Program-made: the position numbers and the translations under genes | From: Brucella anthropi_A | GTDB taxonomy: Bacteria > Pseudomonadota > Alphaproteobacteria > Rhizobiales > Rhizobiaceae | Length of the DNA: 64,000 nucleotides | Assembly (NCBI RefSeq): GCF_046630315.1 | Contig: NZ_LQBD01000001.1 | Span: 1-64,000 of the forward strand | Direction of reading: 5' to 3' | Shown: positions 60,329 to 64,000 of the stretch, piece after piece | Position numbering within the stretch: position 1 is the stretch's first letter | Layout of the letters: every line of letters begins with the position of its first letter | Notes under the pieces: model-generated | Told to the model about the DNA's origin: nothing | Database searches by the model: none | Seen by the model: the letters and a program-made list of their open reading frames with translations, nothing else

Positions 60329-61411
60329 TCATTTTCCTGGTTCGCCCTCAGGCATATCGTGCATGTCGTGGCCCTGTTCCCGGTTTGCGGCGGGTACCGG
60401 CTGGCTGTCGGCCGCGCCGGACTGCGCCTCCTTCATGCCGTGGCGATTGTCGTGTTCAAGCCGGGCCCTGTTTTCGTGACTGTCGAGTCCGCCGCCGCCC
60501 ATCCGGTCGATATGCATCATGGAACTCACGCACATCTGGCCGGGGCGCACGCACATATTGAGCACGGCTTCGTAAAGTCCGCTTTCGACGGCTGCGAAAT
60601 AGCGCACCGGCTCCTTGATGCTCGGCTTTTCGAGCTTCAGATAGGTGTCCCTGTTGAGCATGGTTCCATTCTGCTTCACCTGCCCGATCCAGTTTTCGAA
60701 ACCGGGGGCGTCGAGCCCGTGAAACCGGAAGCGCATATGCGAGAAGCCCTCGCCGCTGTAGTTTGCCGAGAAACCTTCATATTCGCCGGCTTTGTTGATG
60801 ACCGCGTGAAGCCGTGTCTGCATTCCGGGCATTGCATAGATCATGCCTGCAAGTGCCGGAACATAGAAGGAATTCATGACCGACGAGGCCGTGATCTTGA
60901 ACTCGATGGGCCTGTCGACGGGGGCCGCCATCTCGTTGACCGTGGCGATGCCGTAATCCGGGTAGAAGAACAGCCATTTCCAGTCGAGCGCCACGACTTC
61001 GACGACCAGGGGTTTGGTCCCGGCCGGAACGGGCTGCGTGCTGTCAATCCGGTCGAGCGGCCGATAAGGATCGAGCTTGTGGGTGTTCACCCAGGTGATC
61101 GCGCCCAAGGCGATGATGATCAGCAAGGGGGCTGTCCATATGACCACCTCGAGCGCGGTTGAATGATGCCATTCGGGATCGTATCGGGCGGCACTGTTGG
61201 ACTGCCGGTATCGCCAGGCAAAGAAAAGCGTGAGGAAAATAACCGGCACGATGATAATCAGCATCAGGATCGTCGATATGACGATGAGATCGGCCTGCTG
61301 GGCCGCGATGTAGCCCGATGGGGACATCACGACCATGTCGCATCCTGCCAGCCCCGCCGGAAGAAGCACGACCGGGATCGCTTTTCGCGTGAAACTGAAG
61401 AATGTGTCCAT
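60329..61411 (-). CDS. cyoA: Cytochrome bo3 quinol oxidase subunit II (CyoA)
   Basis: A 360-residue lipoprotein subunit. The signal ends in the lipobox LAGC (Cys24), two membrane helices follow (about 42-65 and 85-107), then a cupredoxin-like periplasmic domain that lacks the CuA ligands, as in quinol oxidases. The tail after about 310 is His/Met/Asp-rich (…HDNRHGMKE…, …HDMHDMPEG…), suggesting metal binding. First gene of cyoABCD; the 200-bp gap to the MFS gene (61412-61612) holds divergent promoters. Confidence 0.93.
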   Translation of the reverse strand: MDTFFSFTRKAIPVVLLPAGLAGCDMVVMSPSGYIAAQQADLIVISTILMLIIIVPVIFLTLFFAWRYRQSNSAARYDPEWHHSTALEVVIWTAPLLIIIALGAITWVNTHKLDPYRPLDRIDSTQPVPAGTKPLVVEVVALDWKWLFFYPDYGIATVNEMAAPVDRPIEFKITASSVMNSFYVPALAGMIYAMPGMQTRLHAVINKAGEYEGFSANYSGEGFSHMRFRFHGLDAPGFENWIGQVKQNGTMLNRDTYLKLEKPSIKEPVRYFAAVESGLYEAVLNMCVRPGQMCVSSMMHIDRMGGGGLDSHENRARLEHDNRHGMKEAQSGAADSQPVPAANREQGHDMHDMPEGEPGK

Positions 61412-61612
61412 GCTCGACCCGACCTACATTCCGTTCCCCCAATCATGATAAGGCACAATCCCGTTTCGGGAAGCCCCCCTTTTCAATTTATGGAAATTTC
61501 GCGGCCAGGGCGCTTTCGGGCGGCGTTATCTTCTTTTTTTTGGGTTGGTTCCTTGATATCGTGCGCCGGTGCGACATCATAATTGCATGATACATTTCCG
61601 TTGGAGAGTTTC

Positions 61613-62938
61613 ATGAGTTCGTCTGCCACGCCAACATCGTCCGGACTTGAACGCGATGCGCGACGCATTCATGAGGACGGAAAGCCATTGTCGCCGGGAA
61701 ACGTCGCCATCGGCGTTATCATCGGGCGGACATCGGAATTTTTCGATTTTTTTGTCTATGGGCTCGGCTCCGTTCTGGTTTTTCCAAAGCTGATCTTTCC
61801 GTTCGCACCCGATCCGGTGACGGCGACATTGATGTCGTTTGCGGTGTTTTCGCTGGCCTTCATCGCGCGTCCCGTGGGGTCGTTCATCTTCATGTGGATC
61901 GATCGCCACTATGGCCGGGGAACGAAGCTCACGCTTGCGCTCGTCATTCTGGGCGGCTCGACCGCGTCCATCGCCTTTCTGCCCGGCTTCGAGACGATCG
62001 GATATTGGGCCGTGTTCCTGCTCGCGCTGTTCAGGCTGGGGCAGGGTTTTGCGCTTGGCGGGGCATGGGATGGCCTGGCCTCTCTTCTCAGCTTGAGCGC
62101 GCCGCAGAACAGGCGCGGCTGGTACGCCATGATACCGCAGCTGGGCGCGCCCATCGGTTTTGCGCTTGCCAGCATCCTGTTCGCCTATTTCGTGCATAAT
62201 CTCAGCGAAGCCGATTTTCTCGCATGGGGCTGGCGCTATCCGTTCTTTGTCGCCTTTGCGATCAATGTCGTGGCGCTGTTCGCGCGCCTTCGCATCGTTG
62301 CCAGCAGCGAATTCGGCGCGGCGATGGATGCCCAGGAATTGCAGCCGCGGCCCGTCTTTGAAATGTTGAGCAAGCATAGCATCGATGTCGTGCTGGGCGC
62401 CTTCGTGCCGCTGGCAAGCTTTGCGATGTTCCATCTCGTCACGATCTTTCCGTTGAGCTGGGTCGTCCTGTCGGGCGCGCAGCCCGTGGAACGCTTTCTC
62501 TGGGTGCAGGTCGCGGGCGCGGCGATCGGCGTCATCGGCATCATCTTTTCGGGATTGCTTGCAGATCGCGTCGGGCGTCGCCGCGAATTGATGATCGGCG
62601 CGAGCATCATTGCGATCTTCAGCTTTTCGGCTCCCTTCCTGCTCGATGCGGGGAGTGTGGGACAGGATGCCTATATTCTGATTGGCTTTGCCGTTCTGGG
62701 GCTGACCTTCGGCCAGTCTTCCGGCGCGGTGTCTTCCCGTTTCACGCAATATTACCGCTACACCGGCGCAGCGCTCACATCGGATCTCGCCTGGCTCGTC
62801 GGCGCGGCCTTCGCCCCCCTCGTGGCCCTCGGCCTTGCCAGCAGCCTCGGCATCATCTTCATCGGAGGCTATCTCCTGTCCGGTGCGATCTGCACGCTGG
62901 CGGCGCTCAAGCTGTCGCGGGTGCTGGATCAAAACTGA
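61613..62938 (+). CDS. MFS transporter (metabolite:H+ symporter-like)
   Basis: A 441-residue, twelve-helix major facilitator with the MHS-type features GRTSEFFDFFVYGL, ARPVGSFIFMWIDRHYGR and RLGQGFALGGAWDG. The second half has the matching loop LLADRVGRRRELM. Substrate unknown; relatives carry dicarboxylates, shikimate or osmolytes. The frame opens at a TTG (61583), but ATG 61613 has GGAGAG upstream and gives the normal start. Confidence 0.88.
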   Translation: MSSSATPTSSGLERDARRIHEDGKPLSPGNVAIGVIIGRTSEFFDFFVYGLGSVLVFPKLIFPFAPDPVTATLMSFAVFSLAFIARPVGSFIFMWIDRHYGRGTKLTLALVILGGSTASIAFLPGFETIGYWAVFLLALFRLGQGFALGGAWDGLASLLSLSAPQNRRGWYAMIPQLGAPIGFALASILFAYFVHNLSEADFLAWGWRYPFFVAFAINVVALFARLRIVASSEFGAAMDAQELQPRPVFEMLSKHSIDVVLGAFVPLASFAMFHLVTIFPLSWVVLSGAQPVERFLWVQVAGAAIGVIGIIFSGLLADRVGRRRELMIGASIIAIFSFSAPFLLDAGSVGQDAYILIGFAVLGLTFGQSSGAVSSRFTQYYRYTGAALTSDLAWLVGAAFAPLVALGLASSLGIIFIGGYLLSGAICTLAALKLSRVLDQN

Positions 62939-62998
62939 TCGGTCCCCGCGCCCGGTTTACGGCCTGGCGGCCTGTACGGCGCACGCGCCAGGGCCGGG

Positions 62999-63166
62999 CT
63001 ATCTGTTTCGGGTTTTCATCAGCGCCCAGACAAGGATCAGCATGATCACCAGGCCGATGCCAAGTCCCACGCCGCCGCCCCAGACGGCCCCATAGCTTCC
63101 GCCGATCAGCAAGCCGATTGCAGCGCCCAGAACAAGCAGCAGAAGTGGTGGCAGGCATCCGATCAT
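62999..63166 (-). CDS. Small glycine-rich membrane protein, 55 residues
   Basis: A short gene on the minus strand, read directly from the sequence: ATG at 63166, stop TAG at 62999-63001. The protein begins MIGCLPPLLLLVLGAAIGLL, continues with a Gly-rich turn (GGSYGAVWGGG), then a second helix (IGLVIMLILVWALM) and a basic end KTRNR, a two-helix membrane hairpin. GGA precedes the ATG at 5 nt. Function unknown; small proteins of this type are common beside respiratory genes. Confidence 0.6.
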   Translation of the reverse strand: MIGCLPPLLLLVLGAAIGLLIGGSYGAVWGGGVGLGIGLVIMLILVWALMKTRNR

Positions 63167-63322
63167 CGTTTATCCATTGCGTCAGCTCCTCGGAAATCTT
63201 TCGGGAGCAGTGAAAGTGCTGCAAGGCTTTGCCTTCGCAAAGGCAGGAAACAAAATACGCTTGCGCCAGACCATAAGTTCATTCGTCCCGGCAGCCCAGA
63301 GCATTTTCGAGCCGGAACCGCT

Positions 63323-64000
63323 CTATGGATCGTCGGGAGAGCTGAGATAGAGGCCCGTTATGGGGTCGATGCACAGCAGATGATCGACGACGTTTTTCAC
63401 GCCGGGAACATTTTCGGCGGCGACGCGGATCGCTTCGCGGACCGTGTCATCGAATATGATGCCATGGAACTCGACAATGCCGCCATGCACCGTCACCCGA
63501 ACGGAACCGGACCAGGAATGCTGCTTCAGTTCCTCCATGATGGATGTGCGGATATGGTCATCGTCCTGCGCGCCGGGATTTTGTTCCGGCGTCATGCGCA
63601 ACACGGCGCGCATCAGGTCCGACCGCGCCACGATGCCGACAAGCGTTCCATCATCGACGACCAGCACCCGCTTGATCTTTCTGGAGATCATGAGGTCGAC
63701 AAGTTCGCTGACCGGGGCCCGCGACGAGATGGTTACGGGATCGGGCGACATGACTTCCTCGACCTTGTGGCCGTGGCCGTGAATATATTCCGCCGCCTCC
63801 TTTCGCGGGCTGAGAAAGAAATCAAGCCAGCCTGCCCGTCTTGGCAGGGTTCCCAATTCGATACGGCGGAGAAAATCGCCTTCCGTCAGCACGCCGACGA
63901 GATGTCGATCGGCAGAAACCACGGGCAGGCCGCTGATCCTGCTGCCCAGCATCAACCGCGCGGCATCGGCGAGCGATGCCGTCGGCGCTATCCCGATCAC
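63323..64000 (-). CDS. CBS-pair plus BON domain protein, cut by window edge
   Basis: The visible 225 residues lack the true N-terminus, which lies beyond the window. First comes most of a CBS domain (SLADAARLMLGSRISGLPVVSADRHLVGVLTEGDFL), then a linker, a second CBS domain (VEEVMSPDPVTISSRAPVSELVDLMISRKIKRVLVVDDGTLVGIVARSDLM) and a C-terminal BON-like domain (VTVHGGIVEFHG…). CBS pairs bind adenine nucleotides; BON domains bind lipids or membranes. A regulatory or stress role is inferred. A CGGAACCGCTCT palindrome arm overlaps the region just past its stop. Confidence 0.88.
   Translation of the reverse strand: MIGIAPTASLADAARLMLGSRISGLPVVSADRHLVGVLTEGDFLRRIELGTLPRRAGWLDFFLSPRKEAAEYIHGHGHKVEEVMSPDPVTISSRAPVSELVDLMISRKIKRVLVVDDGTLVGIVARSDLMRAVLRMTPEQNPGAQDDDHIRTSIMEELKQHSWSGSVRVTVHGGIVEFHGIIFDDTVREAIRVAAENVPGVKNVVDHLLCIDPITGLYLSSPDDP

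Noticed and set aside
58645..60561. 638-codon plus-strand frame opposite cyoB
   Set aside because: A His/Glu/Arg-rich shadow of a strongly conserved oxidase subunit.

Overview
The window looks like alphaproteobacterial chromosome from the Brucella/Ochrobactrum lineage. The evidence is an initiator tRNA of the rhizobial type, GC-rich coding DNA with rhizobial-style palindromic repeats, and above all a urease operon in the order ureABCEFGD-ureT-nikKMLQO, which is the layout described for the second urease locus (ure2) of Brucella. Assignment to a species is not possible from the sequence alone. All family names rest on motifs read by eye; no database search was run.

Layout. 1-3.1 kb: initiator tRNA-fMet with terminator, a PAS-GGDEF protein, and a two-gene rRNA modification unit (rsmJ, rluA-like). 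3.4-12.0 kb: one giant type V autotransporter of 2,831 residues. 12.0-20.6 kb: an extradiol dioxygenase, an FAA-type hydrolase and an IclR regulator, divergent from a complete branched-chain-type ABC importer and a short-chain dehydrogenase; this reads as an uptake and catabolism locus for an unidentified, possibly aromatic, compound.

20.6-33.8 kb: an accessory island. It has broken insertion sequences on both sides (IS3-family on the left, an IS3-family fragment plus an IS6-family element on the right), a degraded IS21-family transposase, two phage-type genes, and a markedly AT-rich segment. That segment carries two unrecognised proteins of similar style (143 and about 365 residues) ahead of a 1,920-residue Rhs/YD-repeat protein. 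The Rhs protein has about 365 residues of Ig-like repeats inserted in its shell, and its C-terminal tip appears to have been cut off by a frameshift. This is the most novel part of the window.

33.8-43.8 kb: a MocR-type regulator, divergent from an operon with a periplasmic-binding-fold enzyme, a polar amino-acid ABC importer and an M20 amidohydrolase; then a TAXI-type TRAP transporter. 44.0-46.6 kb: a channel-like membrane protein and two CrcB fluoride exporter genes, the second fused to a DUF302 domain.

46.6-56.7 kb, minus strand: the complete nickel-urease operon. UreABC form the enzyme, UreEFGD load nickel, UreT admits urea, and NikKMLQO imports nickel, so urea entry, nickel supply, apoenzyme and assembly factors are encoded together. 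57.2-61.4 kb, minus strand: cyoABCD, the cytochrome bo quinol oxidase, separated from ureA by palindromic repeats. 61.6-64 kb: an MFS transporter, a 55-residue membrane protein that had not been called, and a CBS-BON protein cut by the window edge.
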